A DNA stretch of 64,000 bases from Aurifilum marmelostoma. Taxonomy: Eukaryota; Ascomycota; Sordariomycetes; Diaporthales; Cryphonectriaceae. Positions 40,590 to 50,415 of the stretch are shown one piece after another (the stretch's first letter is position 1; the number at the start of each line of letters is the position of its first letter). The notes below the pieces were generated by a model. It worked only from the letters and a program-made list of their open reading frames with translations, was not told the DNA's origin and made no database searches. Position numbers and translations under genes: made by a program. Location of the stretch: positions 4,154,001 to 4,218,000 of the forward strand of contig JAMXSV010000003.1 in assembly GCA_027559495.1 (NCBI GenBank), in the 5' to 3' direction.

Positions 40590-42062
40590 ATGGACATATT
40601 CGCAACGACTATCACGGCCGGTGGCCTAATTCTTGATTTCATCGGAGCCTGCGCGGCTTACTCGGATGACGCAAGATCGCTGGAGGCGCGCTTCAAATGG
40701 GACCTCCGGGCGTTGAAGGCGATCCGAGACTACTTCAAGGACAGACAGGATCAGAACGAGAACCAGCAGCTATCGGCCGACGATGCAGAGCTTCTCGATC
40801 AGACGGCCGCATACCTCGACAGCCTCTTTAGCAAGGCGCAACGGAATCTCTACAAGATCGAGCGGAAGAGTTTCCTGCAGAGCGTCGTCAACCGCGGCAT
40901 GTGGATGGCGCGGCAGACGGAATTGAGAGAGCTGGAGCGCGAGGTCCACGCTTGGACGAGGCGGTTCGACGTGCGCGTACTGGGTCTCCCACCAGAGCTC
41001 AGGACCGTTATTGCTACGGCCTCTGATTCCGGCCCCCCAACCGTTGTTACATCCAACAACAGGCTTCGTGAATTTCTTAGCCTCGCCTCGCCCGATCAGC
41101 AAACGCGAGCGAGGGAGATGCGGGTGGAAAAGCCGAGAGAGCTTGCGGCTAGGATCGCGAGCCTGGGCGATTTCTGCTTTCTGCCGATCCAAGAGGGCGA
41201 TAGACAGCTCATCTTGGCGAGCCGGAGGGTCTCACCGGCCATGAGGCCCGAGACTCCTTTTTTCGATCAGCTCGAGTATGAGATGGGCGTATTGACCGCC
41301 GCACTCAACTGCTTAGACCCAGCTGCCGATGTACGGCTCCTCAGGATGGAGTCTTACTTCTACCACGCGGATACAAGGCAATTTGTCTTTACCCAGGTGT
41401 CGCCGTACCCCATCGTCTCCATGATGACACTGGAGGAAGTCATCAAGGGAGACAGCTTCCCAACAGCCGAAGCCACCCTCAGCCAGCGTTTCAAGCTTGC
41501 TCTAAAGCTCGCCGAGGCCGTCTTCTTCCTGCACGCGGCCGGCTTCGTGCACAAGAACATCACCTCCTCCAGCATCGTAGCTCTCCAGCGCCCGGGCTCG
41601 ATGCCGACCTCGTCCCTCGAAGACGCGTACCTGATGGGATTTGGTCTGATTCGCGGCGTCGACAGCAGAACGTCCAAGGAAGGGGCGGTCAGAGAGGCCG
41701 AGGAAGAAACAAGGTCGATCTGGGACTTTGACATCTTTCAGCACCCTGATAGGCTCTGCGGGGAGAGCAGCCTGAGGTATACCAAGACATACGACCTGTA
41801 CAGCTTAGGTGTTGTGCTCCTCGAGATCGGCCGGTGGGAACCCCTTTCCGAAGCTGTCCAGGAAATAGACGAAGGCAATCCCTCGAGCTGGGCCAGGGAG
41901 CTGCGAGCGGCTGCCCCGGCCCTGGGCCCGAGAACTGGAGATAGATACCAGCGCATTGTTACTTGGTGTCTCGACTTTGATGGAAGCGAGATTGTCACAG
42001 AGAGCGCTTTCGTGAGCTCAATATTGGACCCGCTTGACGAAATAGTAAATGCTTTGGCTTAA
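40590..42062 (+). CDS. HeLo-like domain plus pseudokinase protein
   Basis: A single exon of 490 residues. The N-terminus (MDIFATTITAGGLILDFIGA, then an amphipathic helical bundle to about residue 190) resembles the HeLo/HeLo-like cell-death domains at the head of fungal STAND and HET proteins. The rest has the layout of a protein kinase C-lobe: a helix LALKLAEAVFFLHAAGF, then HKN at 321-323 instead of HRD, then MGFGL at 349-353 instead of DFG, then a YDLYSLGVVLLEIG helix F. No glycine loop or clear catalytic lysine is seen. With the catalytic Asp and the DFG Asp missing, it is a pseudokinase. The order of helical membrane-acting domain then pseudokinase parallels MLKL. It sits beside the AT-rich relic. 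A role in programmed cell death or allorecognition is inferred. Confidence 0.75.
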   Translation: MDIFATTITAGGLILDFIGACAAYSDDARSLEARFKWDLRALKAIRDYFKDRQDQNENQQLSADDAELLDQTAAYLDSLFSKAQRNLYKIERKSFLQSVVNRGMWMARQTELRELEREVHAWTRRFDVRVLGLPPELRTVIATASDSGPPTVVTSNNRLREFLSLASPDQQTRAREMRVEKPRELAARIASLGDFCFLPIQEGDRQLILASRRVSPAMRPETPFFDQLEYEMGVLTAALNCLDPAADVRLLRMESYFYHADTRQFVFTQVSPYPIVSMMTLEEVIKGDSFPTAEATLSQRFKLALKLAEAVFFLHAAGFVHKNITSSSIVALQRPGSMPTSSLEDAYLMGFGLIRGVDSRTSKEGAVREAEEETRSIWDFDIFQHPDRLCGESSLRYTKTYDLYSLGVVLLEIGRWEPLSEAVQEIDEGNPSSWARELRAAAPALGPRTGDRYQRIVTWCLDFDGSEIVTESAFVSSILDPLDEIVNALA

Positions 42063-43057
42063 AGCGATGAACAGAACGCAACTTCTATATCAGAGGATTT
42101 GTATAAAAACGCGCAGGAGCCAGTGTATATAACAGGCGAAACGAGCAACCGAGAAGGGCGTCCTCATGAGAGAATTTAGTCTGATACAAGGGCAAAGGAG
42201 TGAGTATCATTGAATCAAGAACAACAAGTCAGAGAGAGTTTAACAGATACTTGGATCCACAAAAGCTGATTCAATGTCTCGAGCTGAACGATGTGCATGG
42301 TGCTTGGTGGCCACGAGTGTGATAGCTGGACTTTCCCAAGGCTACCCTGAGCACCCTGACTGTCGTTGATCAGCCCGTCGAATGCGGTGGGGAACAGCAA
42401 CCAGAGGCAGATCGTGCAGATGGGATAGACATCCATCAACTTTGCATTCTGATAATGTGTTGATGCCGCTCGACCCCGGGCTGATTGAGTATGGGCCAAC
42501 TCGGAGATCAAGGGGCGTGGACAATCCATCGTTGCTGTCGAGAACGGATAATGTGGCAGGGTCAGGCAAGTTGTCGTGCTGTCTCGCCCCTCGAATCCAC
42601 CACGAGCTGTCTCACCTCACCCGCTGGGCCCTTGTCTAGAGTATCGAGTCCAGAGTCCCCCAGCAGAGGCCACGTATCAAGCTTGTGGTACTGAACAATA
42701 AAAAAGGAAATACGGGAAATCGGCGTGAAGATCTGCCGGCAAGTTTCCGTTGGGCTCTCTTCCTCGCTCTCCTTCGCTCCCCGGGAGACGGCCCGGCCGC
42801 CTACAGTATTAGACGTGATCCCGTTGAAAAATCGCAGAGCTGGATATCAGGGTGTGTGGACGTCATAAGCCCTCTGGGCTCTTACTCATTTAAAGCACCA
42901 CAAAGCCTGGGATGGCCTTTTAGATGTTCTTCTTGTGTTTAGATAGATTCAGTCTCAACAATATTGTTGCCAGTCCCATGCTTCAGCCCCCTGTTCATCC
43001 TCACAGGAAGACAAGCGAAGCACGGACTTAGATGTTGCCTTCTACCCCCTACCGCTC
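42063..43057. other. Spacer between convergent pseudokinase and kinase genes
   Basis: 1 kb holding the two 3' UTRs. Short frames (for example 42215-42529) show no family resemblance. Confidence 0.6.
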
Positions 43058-44824
43058 CTACTTATCCATGGCCTTCTGCAAAACCTGAAAGAGAGGCTTC
43101 TTCTTGTCACATTCAAAGAAAGCTGTAAGCCCATTCTTGTCTTTGAACCTGCAGTTAGCTCCCCCTTCCAGGAGCAGCTCGCCCACCTCGGCGTACTCTC
43201 CGCCGTCACGGCTTCCTCGGGCTGCAAAATGAAGTGGTGTCCCATTTTGGATATCCTTTGCGTTGGGGTCGGCCTTGTTGTCCAGTAGGATGCGGACCAC
43301 CTCTTTGGAACCATACCCAGCAGCGAAATGAAGCGCCGTCCGCTTCTTGTTGTCAGGCAGATCCGCATACTTCTGCTTGTCCTTTTCGTTAGAAAGCAGC
43401 ATCTGCACCACTTCTTTGTGTCCCCTTTTGGCCGCATATTGAAGCGCTGTCTGGCCGCTCTCGTCCCGGGCCCTCATGTAGGTTTTAGCCTTCTCCTTGG
43501 CCAAGAGCCTCGCAACCGATTCCGCACTTCCGCATCCCGCTGCGCAATGGAGAGCCGTGCGGCCCTGGATGTCCGACAAGGTGGCATCGGCTCCAGACTG
43601 CAGGAGGTATTCGACTATCTCGCTAAGGCCATACCCCGCCGCACAATGGAGCGCCGTCTGCTTGCTGTAGTCTTGGACATTGACGTCGGCACCGTTGTCT
43701 AGCAGAAATTGCACGGTCGGCAGATAGCCGCGTGCCGAGGCCTGCTGCAATGCTCCTATGCTGGACGTGTCGGCGCCCTCGGCGACGAGACGCTCCACCT
43801 CTCCGAGCTGACCAGTCTTACACGCATTGAGCAGGGCTGCTCCTGGCAGCAGACTGTCTCCCATACAGGTGCAGGATCTGGGGGCCGCTTCGAGAGAAGA
43901 CAAGGATGAAAGTTTCTTCAGCACTTCCAAAGCCTTAGGCCGCCGATCCCTCTCCGCACGCAGCATCTTTTGGCACAGAGAGAACACCCCACGAGCCCAC
44001 TTGTCTTCACTGTTGTCCTCGGGCTCGTGTTCGTCCAGATAGGCTCTCATCCATTTGCGCAGCTGCTTGACGTTGTTGGCATAGGACTTTGCCCCGTTGG
44101 TGGCTAATACATTTTCCGCGAGGTCGCAGACAGTCTTGGAACCGTCGGTACGGGCGAGGAGCATCTCGAGAAAGACGGCACCCAAGGAGAAGATATCGGC
44201 CGACCTCCCCCGACTGCCTCCTTTCTCTACTTCGGGGGCGCAGTACGCGCTCGTCCTTGCGCGGGCCCAGCTTGGTACGGTCGTGGAAAGTGTCTTTATA
44301 AGGCCCATTGTCGAGATGCCGAAGTCGGCCAGGAAGACCCTATCACCGTCGACCAGTATGTTTTGGGGCTTGATGTCTCGGTGTCGGATACCGATACCAT
44401 GGATATATTCCACGGCACTAGCCAGGCAGCCGAACCACTGGCCCATCTTCTTGCGGTCGCTCGCCTTCTGTCTCTTGCCCAAGAGGAAGTCTTGGATGTT
44501 CTCACCCGCACGGCTCATGACGATGGCAAGCTGCGGCGGCTCTGACGTGATCTCGTATGCGTCGATGAGCTTGATGACATGTGGGTGCTGAGCGCGGCGG
44601 AGGATCCTGACTTCTTCTAGGAAGGCCTTCCTGACCGGGCCGATAGTATCGTTGCCGGGTCGAATTATCTTCTGTGCGAGCGGCCACTCTCGCTGTCCGC
44701 GCCAGGTCGGCTTCTTGGCCCCGTACACCGTGCATTGGCTCTGTCCAATTGCAGGACCTTGGGTGTAGGGGGCGCTGGCCTCGTCTTCGAAGCGACGGAT
44801 GTCTTCAGAGTGGTTCGTAGCCAT
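43058..44824 (-). CDS. Serine/threonine protein kinase with C-terminal ankyrin repeats
   Basis: A single exon of 588 residues from the ATG at 44824 (MATNHSEDIRRFEDEAS); the open frame upstream is AT-rich and unlikely to be coding. The kinase domain spans about residues 30-300: AQKIIRP (candidate beta3 Lys), HRDIKPQN with Asp150, DFG with Asp167, and CAPE at the activation-segment end. The glycine-rich loop is poorly defined. From about residue 330 come a run of ankyrin repeats with TALHCAAGYGLSEIVEYLL-type units, at least six. All catalytic motifs are present, in contrast to the convergent pseudokinase neighbour. Substrates are unknown; kinase-ankyrin proteins are a common expanded, lineage-specific group in filamentous fungi. 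Confidence 0.88.
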   Translation of the reverse strand: MATNHSEDIRRFEDEASAPYTQGPAIGQSQCTVYGAKKPTWRGQREWPLAQKIIRPGNDTIGPVRKAFLEEVRILRRAQHPHVIKLIDAYEITSEPPQLAIVMSRAGENIQDFLLGKRQKASDRKKMGQWFGCLASAVEYIHGIGIRHRDIKPQNILVDGDRVFLADFGISTMGLIKTLSTTVPSWARARTSAYCAPEVEKGGSRGRSADIFSLGAVFLEMLLARTDGSKTVCDLAENVLATNGAKSYANNVKQLRKWMRAYLDEHEPEDNSEDKWARGVFSLCQKMLRAERDRRPKALEVLKKLSSLSSLEAAPRSCTCMGDSLLPGAALLNACKTGQLGEVERLVAEGADTSSIGALQQASARGYLPTVQFLLDNGADVNVQDYSKQTALHCAAGYGLSEIVEYLLQSGADATLSDIQGRTALHCAAGCGSAESVARLLAKEKAKTYMRARDESGQTALQYAAKRGHKEVVQMLLSNEKDKQKYADLPDNKKRTALHFAAGYGSKEVVRILLDNKADPNAKDIQNGTPLHFAARGSRDGGEYAEVGELLLEGGANCRFKDKNGLTAFFECDKKKPLFQVLQKAMDK

Positions 44825-46379
44825 GTTTGAAGCTTGCTCGTGAAGAATTTGATGCGTGATTGCAAGTAGGGTAATCAGATACTTGATTATGTATGGCTTC
44901 CCGTACGGATACAATGTATAATTATGACAACTGACCACTGGGTCAGGACAGGACGGATGTATTTATAGTCAAGAGGCCCATCAGCATCCCGTGCTCGGTG
45001 CAACCTACGAGGCTCTTGTCCTTCGGGTCTCATTATCCCGTATGTGGTGTGTTGTATGCATAACAGTAGTGGCCAATCCAGCAGATCTCTGAACAAGTCC
45101 GGTAAGCAGGAGTGAGGCCGGTGAACGAGGTCAAAGTCACTTTACTGTACATCAAGCGACTTCATGTCCGTCAATCCTAACCTTTAATTCATGCTCATCG
45201 ACGCCGCCCCCGGAACATCTTCGCAACCCAACCTATCTCACATAATTATTACAAAATACCACAATCTCTATAAGTCGATCGCAGACATCTTGAGCAGCGG
45301 CAGCAGTACCCTAAGTAACCAGAGGCCGGCAGGCAGAACGTCAAATACTCGCGGTGCCAAGATGTCACTTTGGATTGTTCAGCCTCGCCTCGTCTGACCG
45401 GGTAGGTACAGTACCTAGCTCGGACGGCGTAGCTCCAGTGAGCATTCTTTCGGCTGCAGATATGGGGCTGTTGGGCTGCAGCCACAGGCCGATCACTGAT
45501 TATTGTGGTCGGCCCCATTGGCTGGCTGCTGCAGTTCGGTGAGAGTCCTAAGTGGTATGATGCTGATCGGGAAGACAATGTCAATAAACTATTGAAAGTC
45601 GAGGCGATGCAATTCGCAGTCCCTCTGCGCACGGGGTCGAGCGGATAAGCCCGCGTAGGCCGATTGGGAAGACCCTGACCCAATGACAGATGAGCACGTC
45701 GTGGGCGTGAAGGCGATGCTACATTAGAGTGTGATTTCCTCACACACACACATACACACACATCGGCGCAGCCTCGTTGCAACCTCATTACGAAAAGGAC
45801 TTCGTATCCAAGATGCACGGTCCTTTTGCAGTGCTGATTATCATGCATAGAGGCGACGAAGAGAAACCGTGGGAGAGAATGTGCCGGGTTACCGATTTGT
45901 CCAGCCCAACGGCTTCCCCGGCCTGCCTGTAAGGCTCACATGGCGCGGGCTTCTTGCAATATCTAATTGACTCAAGTATGGTATGTGGTAACCCTCTTCC
46001 AGACCTCCTACCTCTTCAGTTGTCAGACTGGAGTGATACGGTCACTCCTCATTCAGCTGAGGATAGCCAGCACAAATATCAGAAGCCATTCCTGAAGAGT
46101 AATTACTCACATTATAGGGTCTCAAAGTGCACTCAGGGTCAGGTTAGCCGTAAGTCAGTAATGAGAACTCATTGTAATTATGCTGTGATTCTGGGCTCGG
46201 TTATGCAAGCAAGAAATGAGAAGCCTGTCTAGGTTGCTGAGGCACGAGAGGGGTTCATGCTACTGTAGTAACGACTATCCCTCTTCGACGCGGCACTCTT
46301 CTCTCTTTTTGTTTTTCAGATACCAATATTGTGATAACATCCGGACAGATATATTCTCAGACCCAACTCAAGTCAAGTT
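44825..46379. other. Spacer: kinase-ankyrin 5' flank and dioxygenase 3' flank
   Basis: 1.55 kb with a modestly AT-rich part (44825-45250), a CA microsatellite near 45740-45765, and no recognisable gene. Confidence 0.55.
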
Positions 46380-47567
46380 TCAAAACCCACCACCCAGACC
46401 ACCACCACCACCACCACCGAAGCCACCACCCGCGCCTGTGCTCCCTGTGGTCGAGAAGTTGCAGGGATCGTCAGGAAGGCTCCCGCCGCCCTGGGTGCCG
46501 CCGCACTCCTGCACGTCGCCGGTCGAGGTGCGCACGAAGCGATAGGTCGGGTCATACGACGCCGAGACGTTGACGGCGATGGTGATCCACCCAAACAGGC
46601 CGTCGGACAGGTCGTCCCCGAGGTAGGCATACTCGATGAAGGGGTCCGAGTCGCTGTCGGCGTCGTCCGTCTCGGACTGCAGGATCTGGTCGTCGGCGTT
46701 GAGCGTCAGCGCGATGGTGTTGGTGTTGTACGGGTACGTGGCCTCGACCGCGTAGATCAGGTCCTGGTCGTAGAAGAGCTGGCCCACGTGGGCGATGTTG
46801 CCGCCCGTGATGGTCCCGTTGGGCAGCACCGTGGCGTTGATGTGCGCCATGACGTGGTGGTGCGTCGCCCGCGCGCTGTAGTGGCCCGGGAAGAGGGTCT
46901 GGAACTGGGCGACCCCGTCGGCGTCGGTCGGCTGGATCCCGCGCAGGTAGGTCGCGTTCAGGTTCGAGAGGTCCGCGCTGTTGCCGTTGATGTCGCCCTC
47001 CAGGCCTGCGATGCCGGAGTACACCCCCGTCGTGTTGCAGTTCCACAGGTCCCAGTACAGGTTCTCGACGGGCTCGCACGTCTCCACGTCCAGGAACTGC
47101 CCGTCCAGGATCAGCGGGACCCCGGGCTGCCCGTCCGTCAGGTTCGAGCGGATGCTCTCGCCCAGGACGTAGAAGGGCCCCACGTCGCCCTCCGGGTTCA
47201 GGATGCACGTCCCGCTGCTGTTGAACAGCTCGGTCTCGGGCGTCGCCGCCGTCACGGCCAGGTCCGAGTGGTGCGACGTGTTGAGCAGCTGTGCCAGGTC
47301 CCGCGGCCCGAGCTGCTGCCCGCCCGCCGGCTGCCGGCTGTACTTTGCGAACGTCGCCGCGCGCCGCTCCGCCGCCCTGGCCAGCACGCCGCTGGCCTCG
47401 AGCTTGTCGGCACAGCCGGCGAGGCTGCGGCTCGCGCTGCGGACAAAGTCGCGACGCGCCACGGCTGCCAGCCGCTCGGCTTCCTCATGCCCTGGGTGGG
47501 CACTGCTGAGGGCCGCAAGGCTGAGAAGGAGGGAGGAGGAGAATATAGCACCTGCTGTCAGGTACAT
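46380..47567 (-). CDS. Secreted intradiol ring-cleavage dioxygenase-like protein
   Basis: A single exon of 395 residues with a signal peptide (MYLTAGAIFSSSLLLSLAALSSA). The central domain matches the intradiol dioxygenase fold of fungal extracellular members: DVGPFYVLGESIRSNLTDG near the start, WNCNTTGVYSG (first Tyr iron ligand), and FPGHYSARATHHHV supplying the second Tyr and the two His ligands of the non-heme Fe(III). The family opens catechol-type rings; secreted forms are thought to act on lignin- or plant-derived phenolics. The C-terminus after about residue 370 is a Gly-rich tail (GGGFGGGGGGGLGGGF). Two predicted sequence regions carry several N-glycosylation sites (NNS/T type). Confidence 0.92.
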   Translation of the reverse strand: MYLTAGAIFSSSLLLSLAALSSAHPGHEEAERLAAVARRDFVRSASRSLAGCADKLEASGVLARAAERRAATFAKYSRQPAGGQQLGPRDLAQLLNTSHHSDLAVTAATPETELFNSSGTCILNPEGDVGPFYVLGESIRSNLTDGQPGVPLILDGQFLDVETCEPVENLYWDLWNCNTTGVYSGIAGLEGDINGNSADLSNLNATYLRGIQPTDADGVAQFQTLFPGHYSARATHHHVMAHINATVLPNGTITGGNIAHVGQLFYDQDLIYAVEATYPYNTNTIALTLNADDQILQSETDDADSDSDPFIEYAYLGDDLSDGLFGWITIAVNVSASYDPTYRFVRTSTGDVQECGGTQGGGSLPDDPCNFSTTGSTGAGGGFGGGGGGGLGGGF

Positions 47568-49385
47568 TTTGAACTGTTCAGGTGGAAGTCTTGCAGAGAT
47601 GCCTTGTTAACAGCCCCGAGTGACATTCAGGATTGTTGCAGGAGAGGTAAGCTGTATTTGTACTTGATCTGCGATATACATCGCTGCCAGTCCCAGCGGC
47701 ACGTCGACTGGTATTGTCACATGCAGATAGATCCGTACACTCGAAGGCGCAACCTCGACTGCATTTTCCATCAGAGATTGCATTCCACGTTGGGGGACAC
47801 GGGCATCTCACTCCGACAGGCATTTGCCCATATGCAATGCCTCCCAGCGTTTCACTCGCTTCGAGTGCCACCAGAGGAGGAGAACAGGAAAGACATCCTT
47901 CCTGATATAGGGCAGAGCACAAGATAGATGATCAGCAGGGGACCAGACTCGAGTGCTGGAGGGAAAAGTCCCAGAGTGCGTCAACCAGGGCCCCAGGCCA
48001 AGACCTCGCTTCCGCCTATCATCTGCGAGATATTTGTGAAGATCGGCTCTGGGTGGCTGAATGCGGCAGGTTCACCAGTGTTGGATTACGCGGCCGTCCA
48101 TGGAGCGCCGGGTGAGGGTGTGCTGGTTTCTCTTTCCCAACCCAGCATGTACGACAGGTTGTCTGTGATTGAGATTGTGGTTCACTGGGAAAAACCCTTC
48201 AGTCCTGCAAGGTGTTCCGTTTCCTTGCTTAACAGTTGGTATTATACCCGGATCACCTCCGCAAAACAGTGCCTCTGTCTAAGGACGTCGAATAAGAAGC
48301 TTAAGACTATTCGCTGCAACGGTCAGCGAAGCAACGGTCTGGGCAGGTCTAGCCTCACATCTTTCACAAGGACTCGTGGTGGTGGTGTATTGCTAATTTG
48401 CCAGGATAAGTTCGCAATGCATCACCACCACCATCGCCACCAGCAGCAGCAGCAGCCCTAAAGTCACAAGGTCTTCCTTTTTCTGTAGTCCTCGTCGTAA
48501 TCACAGTCCTTGTCGGCTTCAGCAATCCTGCATCTCTTGGAGGGGGGTCTTTTCGTCATAGTCGTACGTATTTTCCTGGACGCAACAATCTGGGATGGGA
48601 CGTCTTAGCATATTAACATCTTGGAAGCTTTATGTGACTCTATTCCGACTATGATTCATTATATTTGATCAAGCAAAGACTTGGAAGATTTGTTGAGTCC
48701 TTTTCAAAGTGATTCCGAGCATGTTCTTTGTGCCTGTCCTTATTTTTTTGAAAGAAGAGTGCTCATACCTGGACAAGTAAGTAATTAAAACAACCAATAC
48801 AGATGTGATGATGTTGGTATCTTTTCCACTCTGTCAAAGCTCCATTCAACGTTAATATAAGCAGACAATTTCTGCAGAGCCTCATAGGGCGCATGATGCT
48901 CAAAATGTGATCCTTACCGGCCATGTCTCGCACCGGGTCGTATTTCTCACACCAAAGAGGTCGACCATCTCGATGGCAGATATCACCGAGGCTTGTTTCG
49001 CTGACGGCATTTGCTGTCATTGTTGCCAGACAGTCTGTCTTCCTTGCCGACTATTGATGGCGATGAGGACACAAAGACGAGCACCTCTCATTGGTGGTCT
49101 CGACATGAGTTCATCTACGAGGTTGTGCAGTGATACTCTCGACCTGCATATATTCACCATGGATTCGACACACACTGTCTCAAAGTGGCACTGGTCCAGA
49201 GCCCATAGCCCGCAAGAGAGAGCAGACCTCCAAACCTTTCCTTCGCGACAACGATCATGACATGGGTCTACAGATTTATGGAATAATCTGACAAGTAATT
49301 ATGCTGAAGTATCTATAGATCTACCCCAAAAAGTCACAGATGCAACGGTGAAATCCCCTCCAACTCCACCAAGCCCCTCCCCTCC
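47568..49385. other. Spacer between dioxygenase 5' side and hydrolase 3' side
   Basis: 1.8 kb. A + strand frame at 47928-48461 (177 codons) has no family resemblance and ends in a CAC/CAG-repeat tract (His then Gln run, 48418-48462). Nothing else was recognised. Confidence 0.55.
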
Positions 49386-50415
49386 TCAAAGCCCTCTCCA
49401 GAACCCCTCAATAAGACCAGCAACCTCATCAACCCGCTGCCTCACAAGGGCATGTCCGGCCTGCGCAACAACAGCCACATTCGAGACCCCAACGTCCAGC
49501 AGGTCCTGCCGCCCGCACACCTCGTCCACCTCGCCCACCACCCCGAGACACCTGCCCGCGCCCACAGCCCCCACGAGGGCCCGGTAGGCAGCGTGGTTGT
49601 CAAACACGGCGCCGTCGCGGAAGATGGCGACCACGCTGGCCGGGTGGCCCGCGTGCGCCCTCATCTCCCAGCCGCGCACGGCCTCGGCGACGAGCTCGCC
49701 CCCTGCCCGCCTTCTCCCTCCAGTCGCCCGGCACGACGAGCTTCCCGCCCTCGAGGAACTCGAGGACCAGGCCGAGCGTGCTGTCCTTGTCACTTACATC
49801 GCTAGCGTCGGCGGCAGGGCCGGCGAGCTCGTGTCTCGTCTGCACATCCTGTGGGAACAGGGCCGAGCGGCGCATCAGGCCCGCCGGCGCGATCAGGGAC
49901 ACGGAGCGCACGGCTGGGCGGGACGCCGCGTAGCCGGCCGCCAGCGAGCCGCCGAACGAGTAGCCCACGAGGTGGAGGCCACTGGCCTGCCAGCCCAGCG
50001 CGGCCAGGACGGCGTCCAGAAGGCCGTAGAAGAGGGAGGGCACGTGGGGGACAAGCGGGGTCTCGGACAGCCCGTGGCCCCAGAGGTCGACGAGGGCGAT
50101 GTGGGCGGTGGGGAAGCGGGCGCGGAGGGCTGCAGCGAGGGGCTGGAGGCCCAGGGCGGGGGTCTGGATGCCGTGGACCATGAGGATGCGGAGGGGTGGG
50201 TGTTGGTGGTCTGACGGCGGGGTGGTGGGCCGGTAGAGGTAGTATGCTGCCTTGCCGTGGGGAGTGGTCAGGTATGTTGCCCGGGGGAGGAGGGTGCCGA
50301 AGGTGTCTGTCATCTCGGCCTCTGTGGGCGCCTGTATGGGAGCTGGGAGGGGCGCATCCTGGGTGGTCCACGGGCGCGGGATGACGAGCAGGGGATGTTG
50401 TTGCTGGCTTGCCAT
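49386..50415 (-). pseudogene. Alpha/beta hydrolase with a single-base frameshift
   Basis: The ATG at 50415 (MASQQQHPLL) opens a frame with an alpha/beta-hydrolase core: RILMVHGIQTPALGLQPLA (oxyanion region), ALVDLWGHGLS, and the nucleophile elbow HLVGYSFGGS with Ser153. The homology-like sequence runs to VVPGDWREKAGR and then continues in another frame as GELVAEAVRGWEMRAHAGHPAS, through VVGEVDE (likely acid residue) to VAQAGHALVRQR (likely catalytic His) and stop at 49386. Dropping one base from the C5 run (G5 on the coding strand) at 49699-49703 would join the two parts. No intron with correct phase restores the frame convincingly. It is either a true frameshift or a base-calling error in a homopolymer. 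The substrate is unknown. Confidence 0.75.

Noticed and set aside
47928..48461. + strand frame of 177 codons
   Set aside because: No family resemblance, ordinary start context, ends in a CAC/CAG repeat.
48418..48462. Met-His5-like run resembling a vector His-tag
   Set aside because: It is part of a CAC/CAG trinucleotide repeat in fungal sequence with no vector flanks.
49699..49790. Intron as an explanation for the hydrolase frame change
   Set aside because: A GTAAGT donor exists at about 49797, but the only acceptor that gives the right phase (GCGAG) would remove family-like sequence (FLEGGKLVVPGDW); a one-base change explains the data more simply.
49386..50415. Assignment of the alpha/beta hydrolase as SidJ or a siderophore esterase
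   Set aside because: It lies near the siderophore cluster, but its motifs do not resemble the SidJ family and nothing links it to siderophore hydrolysis.
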